Shown here piece by piece: positions 12,078 through 21,919 of a DNA stretch of 64,000 bases. Source of the stretch: Hyphomicrobiales bacterium (lineage in GTDB: Bacteria; Pseudomonadota; Alphaproteobacteria; Rhizobiales; Beijerinckiaceae); assembly GCA_930633525.1 (NCBI GenBank), contig CAKNFP010000001.1, positions 970,001 through 1,034,000 of the forward strand, written 5' to 3'. Every line of letters begins with the position of its first letter. Position 1 is the stretch's first letter. A program made the position numbers and the translations under genes. The notes beneath the pieces are model-generated. The model was not told the DNA's origin, searched no databases, and worked only from the letters and a program-made list of their open reading frames with translations.

Positions 12078-13651
12078 TCTCCTGCGGCGCGCTGGCGCGT
12101 GAGACCGAGTTCCGTCGCGGTCACGGTCTCGAGAGCCGTGAGCGTCGTCATGGTGCGGCGCGCCCAGGCGTCATCGGTCCGGGGAAAGTCGGCCCGGAAA
12201 TGCCCGCCACGGCTTTCCTGCCGAAGGAGCGCCGGTGCGGCAACGAGAAAGGCGGCCGTCGCCATATGCGCGAGCATGATACTCTCGGCGCTGGCATCAA
12301 TGTCCATGATGGTGGCGATCGCGCGCTTCAGCCCGGCATCGTCGCGGATGACGCCGACGTCGGCCTGCATGACGGCGCGCAGCCGGCTGATCGCCTCCTT
12401 GTCGCGTGCGGTCGGCAGACCGGCGCGTGGCTGCCGCAGCGGCACGACCGTCGATGCGGCCGGCGCGTCGAGCCCCTTGAGGTCCGTCGCCACGCGGGCG
12501 CCGAAAACAACCGCTTCCAGCAGCGAATTGGAGGCGAGGCGGTTGGCGCCATGGACGCCGGTGGAGGCGACTTCCCCCGCAGCCCACAGGCCGGGCAGCG
12601 ACGTGCGCCCATGCGCATCGGTGACGACGCCGCCCATATGGTAATGGGCGGCCGGCGCAATCGGGATGGGCTGGACAGCCGGGTCTATGCCGACGCTGGC
12701 GCAGGCCGCATAGGCGGTCGGGAAATGCTCGGCGAAATGACGGCCGAGCGCCTCGCGCGCGTCGATGAAAGCGCCGCGGCCGGCAGCAATCTCAGCGAAG
12801 ACCCCGCGCGCTACCACATCGCGCGGCGCGAGTTCCGCATCCGGGTGCAGATGCAGCATGAAGCGCTCGCCGGCCTTGTTGATCAGCACGGCGCCATCGC
12901 CACGGATCGCTTCGCTCGCAAGGGGCGCTGGATCGCGGCCGATGTCGATGCCCGTCGGATGGAACTGCACGAACTCCGTATCGGCGATCACCGCCCCGGC
13001 GCGGGCGGCGATGGCAAGGCCGATGCCGTTCGATTCCGGCGGATTGGTCGTGACGCGATAGAGATGGCCGGCGCCGCCGGTCGCGAGCACGGCGGCGCGC
13101 GTGGGAAAGAATGTCGCCTTATCCGCCGCGCCGCCTTCGCCCCTGGCGAAGACCCCGGTAACACGGCCATCTGTCACGACTAGGTCTTCGGCGATGAAAC
13201 CCTCGCGCACGGTGATCGAGGGGGTCTTGCGGACGGCCGCGATGAGGGCCTGCATCACGGCATGGCCGGCGGTGTCGCCACCGACGCGCACGATGCGACG
13301 GAAGGAATGCGCGGCCTCGCGGGATTGCAGGAGGCGGCCCTCCAGGTCGCGATCGAAGGGCACGCCGTAATCGAGCAATTCGAAGATGCGTTCGGGGGCT
13401 TCCTGCGCCAGCGACAGCGCGGCCGCTTCGTCAACGAGGCCGGCGCCGGCGATCATGGTGTCGGCCGCGTGGCTCTCCGGGCTGTCGCCTTCCGCCATCG
13501 CGGCGGCGATGCCCCCTTGGGCCCAGGCCGATGCCGCGCCTTCCCCGAGGGGGCGCGGCGAGAGCACGAGGCAGGGCAGGGGGCTGAGCTTGAGGGCCGT
13601 GAAGAGGCCGGCGAGCCCGCCACCGATGATGACGATATCGGGCTGGGACAT
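12074..13651 (-). CDS. nadB: L-aspartate oxidase
   Basis: Flavoenzyme that oxidises L-aspartate to iminoaspartate, the substrate of NadA. The 525-residue product has the FAD-binding dinucleotide motif GGGLAGL near residue 10, the [12 protein letters not shown] block, the succinate-dehydrogenase-like active-site region ([15 protein letters not shown] near the middle), and [20 protein letters not shown] followed by [20 protein letters not shown]. Codes with nadC in a 4-base overlap and lies 250 bases after nadA, a gap holding a REP-like palindrome. Confidence 0.97.
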   Translation of the reverse strand: MSQPDIVIIGGGLAGLFTALKLSPLPCLVLSPRPLGEGAASAWAQGGIAAAMAEGDSPESHAADTMIAGAGLVDEAAALSLAQEAPERIFELLDYGVPFDRDLEGRLLQSREAAHSFRRIVRVGGDTAGHAVMQALIAAVRKTPSITVREGFIAEDLVVTDGRVTGVFARGEGGAADKATFFPTRAAVLATGGAGHLYRVTTNPPESNGIGLAIAARAGAVIADTEFVQFHPTGIDIGRDPAPLASEAIRGDGAVLINKAGERFMLHLHPDAELAPRDVVARGVFAEIAAGRGAFIDAREALGRHFAEHFPTAYAACASVGIDPAVQPIPIAPAAHYHMGGVVTDAHGRTSLPGLWAAGEVASTGVHGANRLASNSLLEAVVFGARVATDLKGLDAPAASTVVPLRQPRAGLPTARDKEAISRLRAVMQADVGVIRDDAGLKRAIATIMDIDASAESIMLAHMATAAFLVAAPALLRQESRGGHFRADFPRTDDAWARRTMTTLTALETVTATELGLTRQRAAGE

Positions 13652-13784
13652 GATCTGCCTTTCGATAGCGGGTCACCCCCGCTTTTTCTTCCCTGCCTTA
13701 AGGGAGAGGTCGGCCCATCGCCGCCTTGATGGCCATGGCTGTCTGGATGCCGTTAGGCACTTGCGGGAAGTGCACCGGCCTGAT

Positions 13785-13834
13785 CCTCCCCCTGGAGGGG
13801 GAGGTGGCGCAGCAAAGCTGCGACGGAGGGGGAC
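13785..13834. repeat. REP-like palindromes between nadA and nadB
   Basis: CCTCCCCCT/AGGGGGAGG (13785-13804) is followed by GCAGC-AAA-GCTGC and GGAGGGGG. It lies inside the nadA-nadB gap, where it may stabilise mRNA ends or partly terminate the transcript. Confidence 0.6.
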
Positions 13835-13900
13835 ATGACGGCGGCCTTGCCCCCCACCCGGACCCGAGCGTTCGTGGGGCAGCTACCCCCGAGCGCGCCG

Positions 13901-15031
13901 TCAGCTCTTCAGGTTGACCATCCGCTCGACGGACCGGCGCGCACGCGCGGCGAGCTCGGGCTCGATGACCACTTCCTCGCGCATGTGGATCAGGCTGTCG
14001 AGGATCTTCGGCAGGGTGATCCGCTTCATATGCGGGCAGAGATTGCATGGCCGCACGAATTCGACGCCGGGGGTTTCGGTCGCGACATTGTCGGCCATGG
14101 AGCATTCCGTGACCATGACGACGCGGCGCGGGCGATGGGTCTTCACCCAGTCGATCATATGGGCGGTCGAGCCGGCGAAATCCGCCTCGGCGATCACGTC
14201 CGGCGGGCATTCCGGATGCGCGATGATGCTGATGGACGGGTCGGCATCCCGATAGGCGCGCAGTTCGGCGCCGGTGAAGCGCTCATGCACCTCGCAGGCT
14301 CCCTTCCAGGCGATGATCTCGACCTTGGTCTGGGACGCGACATATTTCGCGAGATACTGATCCGGCACGAAGAGCACGCGGTCGACGCCGAGGCTCTCCA
14401 CGACCTGGACGGCGTTGGAGGAGGTGCAGCAGATGTCGACCTCCGCCTTGACCTCGGCCGAGGTGTTGACATAGGCGACCACGGGCACGCCGGGATAGCG
14501 CTCGCGCAGGAGACGGACGTCCGCGCCGGTGATGGACTCGGCCAGCGAGCAGCCTGCGGCGGCATCCGGGATGAGGACCGTCTTCTCGGGGCTAAGGAGC
14601 TTCGACGTCTCGGCCATGAAGTGGACGCCGCCCTGGACGATCACGTCCGCCTCGGCCTTGGCGGCGAGACGGGCGAGCTGCAGGGAGTCGCCCACCACGT
14701 CCGCCACGCAGTTGTAGATCTCCGGCGTTTGGTAGTTATGCGCCAGGATGACGGCGTTGCGCTCTTTCTTGAGCTCGTTGATAGCCTTCACATACGGCGC
14801 GAAGAAGGGCCATTCGACCGGCGGGATCACGGTCTTGACGCGCTCATAGAGATGAGCAGTCGCAGCCTCGACCGCGGGCGTATAAGACAGGTCCGGCACC
14901 GCGACGGGCGGGAAGCGGCGCGCCGCGCGCTTGGCCTCGGAAGCTTTCTTGGCCTCGGAAGCCGCTTTAGCCTCGGAAGTGACCTTGGCCTCGGCGGAGA
15001 CATTGATCCGAGATGCAACATGGCCGGTCAT
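13901..15031 (-). CDS. nadA: Quinolinate synthase NadA
   Basis: 4Fe-4S enzyme condensing iminoaspartate with dihydroxyacetone phosphate to quinolinate. The 376-residue protein has [20 protein letters not shown] (first cluster Cys), [28 protein letters not shown], a CCTSSNAVQ block, HPECPPDVI and the C-terminal [12 protein letters not shown] (last cluster Cys). Start taken at the ATG at 15031, which has AAGGAA 7 bases upstream; a longer frame reaches 15139 but would run through the operator-like repeats. The N-terminal ~30 residues are unusual: a run of SEAK-type repeats. It heads nadA-nadB-nadC, and two inverted repeats lie just upstream. Confidence 0.97.
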   Translation of the reverse strand: MTGHVASRINVSAEAKVTSEAKAASEAKKASEAKRAARRFPPVAVPDLSYTPAVEAATAHLYERVKTVIPPVEWPFFAPYVKAINELKKERNAVILAHNYQTPEIYNCVADVVGDSLQLARLAAKAEADVIVQGGVHFMAETSKLLSPEKTVLIPDAAAGCSLAESITGADVRLLRERYPGVPVVAYVNTSAEVKAEVDICCTSSNAVQVVESLGVDRVLFVPDQYLAKYVASQTKVEIIAWKGACEVHERFTGAELRAYRDADPSISIIAHPECPPDVIAEADFAGSTAHMIDWVKTHRPRRVVMVTECSMADNVATETPGVEFVRPCNLCPHMKRITLPKILDSLIHMREEVVIEPELAARARRSVERMVNLKS

Positions 15032-15044
15032 TGGCGTTTCCTTT

Positions 15045-15059
15045 TGCTCAATTTGAGCA
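15045..15059. promoter_or_regulatory. Inverted repeat 1 upstream of nadA (candidate NadQ operator)
   Basis: TGCTC-AATTT-GAGCA, a perfect dyad with 5-base arms and 5-base spacer (extendable inward to TGCTCAA/TTGAGCA). It ends 14 bases before the nadA start codon, close to the ribosome site, a position suited to repression. The same arms and spacer recur 61 bases upstream. The assignment to NadQ is inference from the presence of that regulator in the window and its known link with nadABC in alphaproteobacteria. Confidence 0.7.
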
Positions 15060-15102
15060 TATATGCCGAGTAGAAATACGCGACGACCCTCTTTGTCGCC
15101 TA

Positions 15103-15123
15103 TTATGCTCATTGCGAGCATAA
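15103..15123. promoter_or_regulatory. Inverted repeat 2 upstream of nadA (candidate NadQ operator)
   Basis: TTATGCTC-ATTGC-GAGCATAA, a perfect dyad with 8-base arms and the same TGCTC-N5-GAGCA core as the first site. The dyad centres are 61 bases apart, close to six helical turns, so two bound dimers would face the same side of the DNA. Confidence 0.72.
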
Positions 15124-15573
15124 GGATTGTAGCACTCACTCTCGATATTTTCCAGAGGCAAACAACTCATTCTTATGCGGCTGGTGCTCGGGTGCCATGC
15201 TGGCTGCGCAAGCTGCGGCAGGCACCTGGCCTTTTGAGATATTGGTCCCCCGAGCCCCTCTTTGAAGAGGGGCGGGCTTTCCAAAGCAAGGTTTTCACGC
15301 CGTTTGGCCGCTTTTCCTGGGCAGCGTCGCACCCTGTTACAAGACCGTCGCCGAGCGCTCCACAGGGGTGCTCGCAACCATCTTGCATCGCGATTGATGA
15401 TGCCTCGCGCAATAAATATTCATTGTCGTGATGCGAGCGGCAGCGGTAAGTTCTCCATGCGCTTCGCGACCGGAGTTGCCGGATCCGGCAAGAAAGTCTG
15501 TGTAAGCTGGAGTATCCGCCGCCTGTCGTCCTAACGGCTTTAGCCAGCCCAGTCGGGTTTCGGGAAACGTTCC
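15124..15573. other. Divergent region nadA / MFS gene, no gene seen
   Basis: 450 bases without a convincing gene. It holds a REP-like hairpin at 15255-15272 (CCCCTCTT-TG-AAGAGGGG). Open frames here on both strands have no ribosome site and look random. Promoters for the MFS gene are presumably at the right end. Confidence 0.5.
15255..15272. repeat. REP-like short palindrome
   Basis: Arms CCCCTCTT and AAGAGGGG with a 2-base centre, followed by GCGGGCTTTCCAAAGC, which can itself pair. Different in sequence from the glyQ-glyS family. Confidence 0.5.
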
Positions 15574-16818
15574 ATGACCACATCACCATCGACGGCCGTG
15601 ACCCCAGCGGCGAAGCGTCCGGTCGCGCCTGAGATCATCATCCTGGCGGGATGTCTGATCGCACTTATTTCCTTCGGACCGCGGGCCGCGAGCGGCCTGT
15701 TTCTCTTGCCGATGAGCGCGGACTACGGCTGGGGCCGCGAGGTGTTCAGCCTCGCGCTCGCCGTTCAGAACCTTCTCTGGGGCATCGGCTCGCCCTTCGC
15801 AGGGGCGATTGCAGACCGTTTCGGAATCGTCCGCGTCTTCTTCGTGGGCACCATTCTCTACGTGCTCGGCCTCGTGCTGATGACGCAGGCCTCGACGCCC
15901 GGGATGCTCAATCTGTCCGCTGGCGTGATGATCGGTTTCGCCCTGTCCGGCTGCTCCTTCAACCTGGTGCTCGGCGCCTTCGGTAAACTGCTGCCCGACC
16001 GGTGGAAGCCGATGGCCTTCGGCGCCGGCACGGCGGCCGGGTCCTTCGGCCAGTTCCTGTTTCCACCGCTGGGACATTTCTTCATCGAGAGCTTCGGCTG
16101 GCAGACAACGCTGCTCATCTTCGCGGGCAGCCTCCTGCCGATCCTGCCGCTCTCCATGGCGCTGGCGACCCGCGGATCCGGATCGGCGACCGGGACCGCT
16201 TCCGTTCCTGGCCAGTCCGTCCGGCAAGCCCTGTCGGAGGCCTTCCGCCATCCGAGCTATGTTCTGCTGGTGATCGGCTTCTTCACCTGCGGCTTTCAGC
16301 TTGCCTTCGTCACGGTCCATTTGCCGGCCTATCTGGAGGACGTCGGGCTCGCGGCTTGGGTGGGAGGCTTTACGCTGGCTGCCATTGGCCTTGCCAATGT
16401 GGTCGGTTCGCTGACGTCGGGCTATCTGTCGACGCGCATGCCGAAGCGCTGGCTTCTGTCGATCATCTATCTCCTGCGCTCGGTCGTGACAGTCGCTTTC
16501 ATCATGCTGCCGGCCTCGCCCGCATCGGCGATAACCTTCGGCGTGCTCACGGGCCTGCTCTGGCTGTCGACGGTGCCACCGACATCGGCGCTCGTGCTGT
16601 TGATGTTCGGCTCGCGCTACATGGCGATGCTCTACGGCTTTGCCTTCTTCTCCCACCAGGTCGGCGGCTTCCTCGGCGTCTGGCTGGGCGGCGTGCTCTA
16701 CGAGAGCTTCGGCTCCTACGCGATTGTCTGGTGGCTGTCGGTGGCCTTGGGGGTGGCGTCCGCAGTGATCAACCTGCCGATCAAGGAGCGCGCGGTGCAC
16801 CGGCCACAGCCGGCTTAA
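15574..16818 (+). CDS. MFS transporter
   Basis: A 414-residue inner-membrane protein with about 12 hydrophobic helices. It starts after a ~20-residue polar leader with EIIILAGCLIALISFGPRA, and carries the MFS signature region FAGAIADRFGIVRVF between helices 2 and 3. The two halves are joined by a loop near residue 200 (ATRGSGSATGTASV). The overall look resembles the monocarboxylate/oxalate-formate type of MFS; the substrate cannot be read from the sequence. It is divergent from nadA, but the operator-like repeats lie much nearer nadA, so shared control is unproven. No close operon partner: wrbA starts 170 bases after it in the same direction. Confidence 0.85.
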   Translation: MTTSPSTAVTPAAKRPVAPEIIILAGCLIALISFGPRAASGLFLLPMSADYGWGREVFSLALAVQNLLWGIGSPFAGAIADRFGIVRVFFVGTILYVLGLVLMTQASTPGMLNLSAGVMIGFALSGCSFNLVLGAFGKLLPDRWKPMAFGAGTAAGSFGQFLFPPLGHFFIESFGWQTTLLIFAGSLLPILPLSMALATRGSGSATGTASVPGQSVRQALSEAFRHPSYVLLVIGFFTCGFQLAFVTVHLPAYLEDVGLAAWVGGFTLAAIGLANVVGSLTSGYLSTRMPKRWLLSIIYLLRSVVTVAFIMLPASPASAITFGVLTGLLWLSTVPPTSALVLLMFGSRYMAMLYGFAFFSHQVGGFLGVWLGGVLYESFGSYAIVWWLSVALGVASAVINLPIKERAVHRPQPA

Positions 16819-16988
16819 ACGCGGCCGATTGCACGACATGCGACGGACCTTGCGCGAATGCAATGTCAGTCTTGCAAGCTTCGCGCTTCGCCTTGCATCG
16901 GTAGGAGGGGTATATCTTCATGCGAGAGGTCGCCGATGATGTTCTGCAGAGGCAGGCCAAGGTGACAGACGACCACGGAGACCGAATG

Positions 16989-17588
16989 ATGGCGAAGGTT
17001 CTTGTCCTGTACTACTCCTCCTACGGCCATATCGAATCCATGGCTCAGGCGGTTGCCGAGGGCGCGCGGGAGGCGGGTGCTGAAGTTGTTCTGAAGCGCG
17101 TGCCGGAGACTGTCCCGGAAGAAGTTGCCAAGGGCGCGGGTTTCAAACTCGACCAGCAGGCTCCGATTGCCACCGTCGCAGAGCTCCCCGAGTATGACGC
17201 CATCATTTTTGGCGCGCCGACTCGCTATGGCAGCTTTGCCTCCCAGATGCGCGCCTTCATCGACCAGACCGGAGGGCTGTGGGCCAAGGGCGCCCTGGTC
17301 GGCAAGGTGGGCTCGGCCTTCACGTCGTCCGCCACGCAGCACGGCGGCCAGGAATCCACCATCCTGACCTTCCTGCCGACCCTTCTCCATCTTGGCTTCG
17401 TGGTCGTCGGGCTTCCCTATGCTTTCGCCGGCCAGATGGGTCTTGAGGAGATCAAGGGTGGCTCACCCTACGGCGCCTCGACCATCGCCGGGGCCGATGG
17501 CAGCCGCCAGCCCTCCGCCATCGAGCTCGAGGGCGCTCGGTACCAGGGCAAGCACGTCGCGACGATCGCCGCGAAGCTCGCTGGCTGA
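16989..17588 (+). CDS. wrbA: NAD(P)H:quinone oxidoreductase WrbA
   Basis: FMN-dependent flavodoxin-like quinone reductase giving two-electron reduction of quinones. At 199 residues it has the family's usual length. [20 protein letters not shown] is the FMN phosphate loop. [20 protein letters not shown] and the [20 protein letters not shown] block are diagnostic for WrbA rather than plain flavodoxins, as is [12 protein letters not shown]. Start set at the second of two adjacent ATGs (16986 or 16989), with GGAG upstream. A terminator hairpin lies between it and the convergent Sua5 gene. Confidence 0.95.
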   Translation: MAKVLVLYYSSYGHIESMAQAVAEGAREAGAEVVLKRVPETVPEEVAKGAGFKLDQQAPIATVAELPEYDAIIFGAPTRYGSFASQMRAFIDQTGGLWAKGALVGKVGSAFTSSATQHGGQESTILTFLPTLLHLGFVVVGLPYAFAGQMGLEEIKGGSPYGASTIAGADGSRQPSAIELEGARYQGKHVATIAAKLAG

Positions 17589-17613
17589 TCACACGCTGAT
17601 CCGTAATGGGATG

Positions 17614-17644
17614 ATGGCTGGGCATGTCCCGGCCATTGTCTTTT
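17614..17644. terminator. Terminator between wrbA and the Sua5 gene
   Basis: Stem ATGGCTGGG / CCCGGCCAT (one G-T pair), 5-base loop, then TGTCTTTT on the wrbA side. It lies between convergent genes. Confidence 0.7.
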
Positions 17645-17653
17645 CTGTGCGTC

Positions 17654-18646
17654 TCAGCGCGGGGCAGCGGCCCGCCGCAGCCGGTCGTTGATGGCCTCGC
17701 CCAGGTCATGATCGGGAACGGGGGCGACGGCTATGGCCGCAGGCCGCGTCGAATCCATACGGCGCAAGCAGGAAAAGAGATTCGCCGCAGCCTCGATCAG
17801 GTCGCCGGTCTCGCTCAGATTCAGCACCATAGCCGCCCGCTCCAGCCCAGCTGGTTTCTCGGGGCCGAACAGAAGCACGGCCTCGCCGGGCTCGATGGTT
17901 GTGGCGCCCATGCGCAGGCTGGCGTGGGGCGCATAATGCGAGGCGAGCTGGCCGGGGGAATGCGGCGCTGTCCCATCGGCCTCTTCACGCTCGGCCAGCG
18001 CCATTCCCAGAACCTCCTCGATCGCGCGGCGACTGGTGCCGCCCGGTCTCAGCAGGCGAGGCCTGTCTTCCAGGCATGACACCACCGTCGACTCCAGACC
18101 GACAACCGTCGCGCCGCCATCGATCACGGCGGCGATGACGCCATCGAGATCGCTCAGCACATGGGCGGCCGTCGTGGGACTCACGCCGCCTGAGGGATTG
18201 GCGGATGGCGCTGCCAGCGGGAGCCCGACACTGCGCAGGAGATCGAGCGCGATGGGATGGGCGGGAATGCGGATGGCGATGCTGTCGAGGCCGGCGCTGG
18301 CCAGCGGGGATACCGGGCAGTCCGGCGTGCGGGGCACGACGAGGGTCAGCGGGCCCGGCCAGAAGGCATCGGCAAGCTTGCAGGCGAGCGCGTTGAACTG
18401 GCCGAGCTTGCGGGCCGTCGTGAAGTCGGCAACATGGGCAATCAGGGGATTGAACTGCGGCCGGCCCTTGGCCGCATAGATCGCGGCGACGGCCGAGCCC
18501 TGGGTCGCATCGCCGCCGAGGCCATAGACGGTCTCCGTCGGGAAGGCGACGAGCCGCCCCGCCTTCAGAAAGCTCGCCGCGCGGGCGATGCCTGCCGCGT
18601 CGGCTGCCAGGCATTCCGTCGCGACAGGGGGAACGCTGGTCGCCAT
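17654..18646 (-). CDS. L-threonylcarbamoyladenylate synthase (Sua5/YrdC)
   Basis: Makes threonylcarbamoyl-AMP from threonine, bicarbonate and ATP for the t6A37 modification of ANN-decoding tRNAs. The 330-residue size indicates the longer Sua5 form: a YrdC domain (~1-210) with GRLVAFPTETVYGLGGDA, KGRPQFNPLIAHV and APSANPSGGVSPT, plus a C-terminal Sua5 domain from about 235 beginning after SPGQLASHYAPHA. Both KxR and the SxN ligand motifs are present. Convergent with wrbA and divergent from the acyl-CoA dehydrogenase gene. Confidence 0.94.
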   Translation of the reverse strand: MATSVPPVATECLAADAAGIARAASFLKAGRLVAFPTETVYGLGGDATQGSAVAAIYAAKGRPQFNPLIAHVADFTTARKLGQFNALACKLADAFWPGPLTLVVPRTPDCPVSPLASAGLDSIAIRIPAHPIALDLLRSVGLPLAAPSANPSGGVSPTTAAHVLSDLDGVIAAVIDGGATVVGLESTVVSCLEDRPRLLRPGGTSRRAIEEVLGMALAEREEADGTAPHSPGQLASHYAPHASLRMGATTIEPGEAVLLFGPEKPAGLERAAMVLNLSETGDLIEAAANLFSCLRRMDSTRPAAIAVAPVPDHDLGEAINDRLRRAAAPR

Positions 18647-18726
18647 GGGCCGCTTCTCACTTCTGCAACTGCTGTCATGATATGAAGTGGGGGCTTACGC
18701 GGCGTGCTGCGCCTCCGTCAAGCCGT

Positions 18727-18780
18727 AGAGCATTTTCGAGCGAAGTGGACACCCGTTCGCGTGAAGGAAATGCGATCAAA
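18727..18780. repeat. Dispersed intergenic repeat of Hyphomicrobiales type
   Basis: GAGCATTTTCGAGCGAAGTG through TTCGCGTGAAGGAAATGC, with imperfect stem arms GCATTTTC/GGAAATGC. This sequence type, with only a few changed bases, is one I recall as a very common intergenic repeat in Hyphomicrobiales genomes. A related smaller hairpin (GCATTTC/GAAATGC) follows at about 18792-18823. Confidence 0.6.
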
Positions 18781-18857
18781 CAAGGAACGAGGGCATTTCT
18801 GCGATTCGGAGAAACGTGGAAATGCTTGAGCGACCGAATGCTGGAGGGAGGCATCCA

Positions 18858-20636
18858 ATGACCTATCGCGCGCCCTTGTCCGATATCATAGCCACCATGC
18901 GCCACGCAGCCGGATGCGACATGGCAATCCGCGATGGCCTCTATGGCGATCTGTCGGTGGATCTCATCGCCGCCATTCTCGGGGAAGCGGGCACCTTCGC
19001 GGAAGAGGTGATCGCGCCACTCAATCGCGCGGGCGACACCGACGGGGCCACGCTGATCGACGGCCGGGTCGTGACCACGCCGGGGTGGCGCGACGCTTAT
19101 CGCGTCTGGGCGGCCGGCGGCTGGAATGGTCTCGTGGCGCCGGAGGAGTGGGGAGGGCAGCGCCTGCCAATGCTCGTGCAGGTAGCGTGCCTCGAACTCT
19201 GGAACTCCGGCTCCATGGCTTTCGCGATCGGCCCGACCCTCACGGCGGCGGGCATAGAGGCGCTCGACATCCACGGCACGCCGGAACTGCGCCGGCTCTA
19301 TCTGCCCAAACTCGTGTCTGGCGAGTGGATGGGCACCATGAACCTCACCGAGCCGCAGGCCGGCACGGACCTCAGCGCCCTGAAGACGCGGGCCGAACGC
19401 GCCGCCGACGGCACCTACCGTCTCACGGGAGCCAAGATCTTCATCACCTATGGTGAGCACGATATCACCGACAATATCGTGCATATGGTGCTCGCCCGGC
19501 TCCCGGATGCCCCGCCCGGCAACCGCGGCATTTCCTTGTTCCTGGTGCCGAAGTTCATCGTGAACCCGGATGGCAGCCTCGGCGCCCGTAATGATGTCGT
19601 CTGCCAATCCCTCGAGCACAAGCTCGGCATTCACGGCTCGCCCACCTGCGTCATGGCCTATGGCGACAAGGGGGGCGCCACGGCTTATCTGGTGGGGGAA
19701 GAGAACCGCGGCCTCGCCTGCATGTTCACGATGATGAACAACGCGCGTCTCGCCGTGGGGTTGCAGGGCGTCGGCGTAGCCGAACGCGCCTATCAGCAGG
19801 CACTGAGCTATGCGCGGGAGCGCCGCCAGGGGCGCCGCCCGGATACGCCGCCGGGCCAATCCACGCCGATCATCGCCTTTCCCGACGTGAGGCGTATGCT
19901 GATGACGATGAAGGCCCTGACCCAGGCCGCGCGTGCCATCTGCTATCTGACGGCGGGCGCCCTCGATCGGGCGAGGCTCTCCGCTGACGCCGAGGAACGT
20001 CAGCGCGCCCACGAAACGGCCTCGCTGCTGACGCCGATCGCCAAAGCCTTCTCGACCGATATCGGCTTCGAGGTCGCCTCGCTCGGCGTGCAGGTCCACG
20101 GCGGCATGGGCTATATCGAGGAGACGGGGGCCGCGCAGCACCTGCGCGACGCCCGCATCGCGATGATCTATGAGGGGACGAACGGCATTCAGTCCATCGA
20201 CCTGGTCACCCGCAAGATCGGCCAGTCGGACGGGGCGACCGTTCACGCGCAGATTGCAGCAATCCGTCGCACCGCCACGCGTCTTCTCGCCGCCAATCGG
20301 CCCGAGCTTGGCGTGACGGCGGCACGTTTGCGTGGCGCGGTTGAAAGTCTCGACCGCGCGACGAGCTATCTCCTTGCGGCCTTGCAGGGCGGTCGAACTG
20401 ACGATGCCCTCGCAGGCGCGACGCCATATCTCAGGCTGTTCGCCATCGTGCAGGGGCTGGCCTCACTCGCCGACATCGCGCTTGCCGACGAAGATGACAC
20501 GCCGGGCCGGGCCGCCCACGAAATGCTGGCGCGCTTCTTCGCGGACCACGTCACGATCGGGGCGGATGGCCTTGCAGCCGATGTCATGGGAGGTGCAGGC
20601 GTGCTCGGGGAGAGCGAGGCCGTTCTGTTTCCGTAG
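18858..20636 (+). CDS. Acyl-CoA dehydrogenase (DmdC-like, 592 aa)
   Basis: FAD-dependent acyl-CoA dehydrogenase of the long (~590-residue) class that includes 3-methylmercaptopropionyl-CoA dehydrogenase DmdC; many members are generic acyl-CoA enzymes, so the substrate is not assigned. [39 protein letters not shown] and [12 protein letters not shown] mark the N-terminal and middle domains. The C-terminal part has [15 protein letters not shown] and [17 protein letters not shown], whose Glu439 is the expected catalytic base, then the extra C-terminal helical domain typical of this class. Start at 18858 behind a strong GGAGGGAGG. A longer frame from 18816 is unlikely. Confidence 0.93.
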   Translation: MTYRAPLSDIIATMRHAAGCDMAIRDGLYGDLSVDLIAAILGEAGTFAEEVIAPLNRAGDTDGATLIDGRVVTTPGWRDAYRVWAAGGWNGLVAPEEWGGQRLPMLVQVACLELWNSGSMAFAIGPTLTAAGIEALDIHGTPELRRLYLPKLVSGEWMGTMNLTEPQAGTDLSALKTRAERAADGTYRLTGAKIFITYGEHDITDNIVHMVLARLPDAPPGNRGISLFLVPKFIVNPDGSLGARNDVVCQSLEHKLGIHGSPTCVMAYGDKGGATAYLVGEENRGLACMFTMMNNARLAVGLQGVGVAERAYQQALSYARERRQGRRPDTPPGQSTPIIAFPDVRRMLMTMKALTQAARAICYLTAGALDRARLSADAEERQRAHETASLLTPIAKAFSTDIGFEVASLGVQVHGGMGYIEETGAAQHLRDARIAMIYEGTNGIQSIDLVTRKIGQSDGATVHAQIAAIRRTATRLLAANRPELGVTAARLRGAVESLDRATSYLLAALQGGRTDDALAGATPYLRLFAIVQGLASLADIALADEDDTPGRAAHEMLARFFADHVTIGADGLAADVMGGAGVLGESEAVLFP

Positions 20637-20637
20637 T

Positions 20638-20675
20638 GCCCCCATCCCTTTTCCCTCCCCGCAAGGGGGAGCGGT
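20638..20675. repeat. REP-like palindrome
   Basis: CCCATCCCTTTTCCCTCCCC GCAA GGGGGAG, a diverged copy of the glyQ-glyS family directly after the dehydrogenase stop. A further weak relative lies at about 20751-20775. Confidence 0.55.
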
Positions 20676-20923
20676 TGATCCCGCGCCTTTGCAAGATGCC
20701 ATCCTCGATACGCAACACTTAAGCTTGTAGCCCCCAACGTTGCGGCGCCCCTCTTCCTTGCGGGGGTGAGGCTGCCCATGCGCGGGTCACGCCCATACTT
20801 GTCACATATCCAATGTAAAGAGATGTGATAGACGATCTGAGGAAACCGGGCTTGTGCTGATGAAGCACGGCGCCGGAGGTGTTTCATGTCTTCACGCCAG
20901 CCTCCGCAATCCAGGGAGAGACC

Positions 20924-21919
20924 ATGCTCATAGCCTACAGAGCGCCACAGGATTTCGCCCGTGATATGGAGATGCGGCTGGAGCGCAGTGTCGTGCCGGT
21001 CGACGGTAGTGTTCCCGAGGGCACGCTCTGGTTGGATCTGGTCAGCCCGACTGCGGTCGAGGATAAACTCGTGGAGCAGCATCTCGGCATCGAGATTCCG
21101 ACCCGCGAGGATATGGAGGACATCGAACCTTCGGAACTGCTCTATGTCGAGCATGGCGCGCGCTACATGACGGCGCGTCTCCTGTTCAATGTCGCGAACG
21201 AGCCGCAGATGGCCGGCGTCACCTTCATCGTGAAGGACAACGCGCTGGTGACGGTGCGCTATGACGAGCCCAAGGCCTTCGCCATGTTTGCCAATCGCGC
21301 ATCGCGGCCGGGCGGATGCGGGCCGACAGCCGATGCGATTGTCGTCGGCTTGCTGGAAACAGTCATCGATAGGGCCGCCGAGGTGCTACAGGCGACGGCC
21401 GACCGCATCGATCGCGTCTCACAGGACATATTCGAGAAAGCGCCGGGCCTGGTGCGCAAGCGGGGCGACTACTACGATACCCTGCAGGCTCTCGGTCGCT
21501 ATGGCACACTGATCTCGATGAGCCGGGAGAGCCTGGTCTCGATCGAGCGCGTGCTCCTCTTCCTGTCCGCGAGCTATCGCACTGCCAAGGTACCAAAGGA
21601 ACTCAGGGAGCAGGTGCGCACGACACTTCGCGATCTCCAGTCCCTGGAAGAGCATGCCACCTTCCAATCCAACAAGATCCAGTTCCTTCTCGATGCCTCG
21701 CTCGGTCTCGTGAATCTCGAGCAGAACAATATCATCAAGCTGTTCTCGGTGGTGGCGGTCATCTTCATGCCGCCGACGCTGGTCGCCTCGATCTACGGCA
21801 TGAACTTCCAGATCATGCCCGAGCTTCATTGGGAGTTCGGCTATCCCCTCGCCATCGGCTTCATGATCGCAGCGGCCGTGGCGCCTTATCTCTTCTTCCG
21901 CTGGAAGCGCTGGCTGTAG
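20924..21919 (+). CDS. CorA-family divalent cation transporter
   Basis: Pentameric inner-membrane Mg2+ (Co2+, Ni2+) channel of the CorA family. The 331-residue protein has a large N-terminal cytoplasmic domain and the two C-terminal helices, the first ending in the invariant YGMNF (GMN at about 292-294) and the second with the basic tail RWKRWL. The start at 20924 follows GGGAGAG. A longer frame from 20879 has no ribosome site. No magnesium-sensing leader could be recognised in the 200 bases before it. Convergent with the exported protein at 22229-22666. Confidence 0.93.
   Translation: MLIAYRAPQDFARDMEMRLERSVVPVDGSVPEGTLWLDLVSPTAVEDKLVEQHLGIEIPTREDMEDIEPSELLYVEHGARYMTARLLFNVANEPQMAGVTFIVKDNALVTVRYDEPKAFAMFANRASRPGGCGPTADAIVVGLLETVIDRAAEVLQATADRIDRVSQDIFEKAPGLVRKRGDYYDTLQALGRYGTLISMSRESLVSIERVLLFLSASYRTAKVPKELREQVRTTLRDLQSLEEHATFQSNKIQFLLDASLGLVNLEQNNIIKLFSVVAVIFMPPTLVASIYGMNFQIMPELHWEFGYPLAIGFMIAAAVAPYLFFRWKRWL

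Noticed and set aside
15173..15589. Minus-strand frame between nadA and the MFS gene
   Set aside because: No ribosome site, atypical Arg/Ser-rich composition, runs across a REP-like hairpin.
20820..20923. Possible magnesium riboswitch before corA
   Set aside because: No recognisable M-box or other conserved core could be found by eye.
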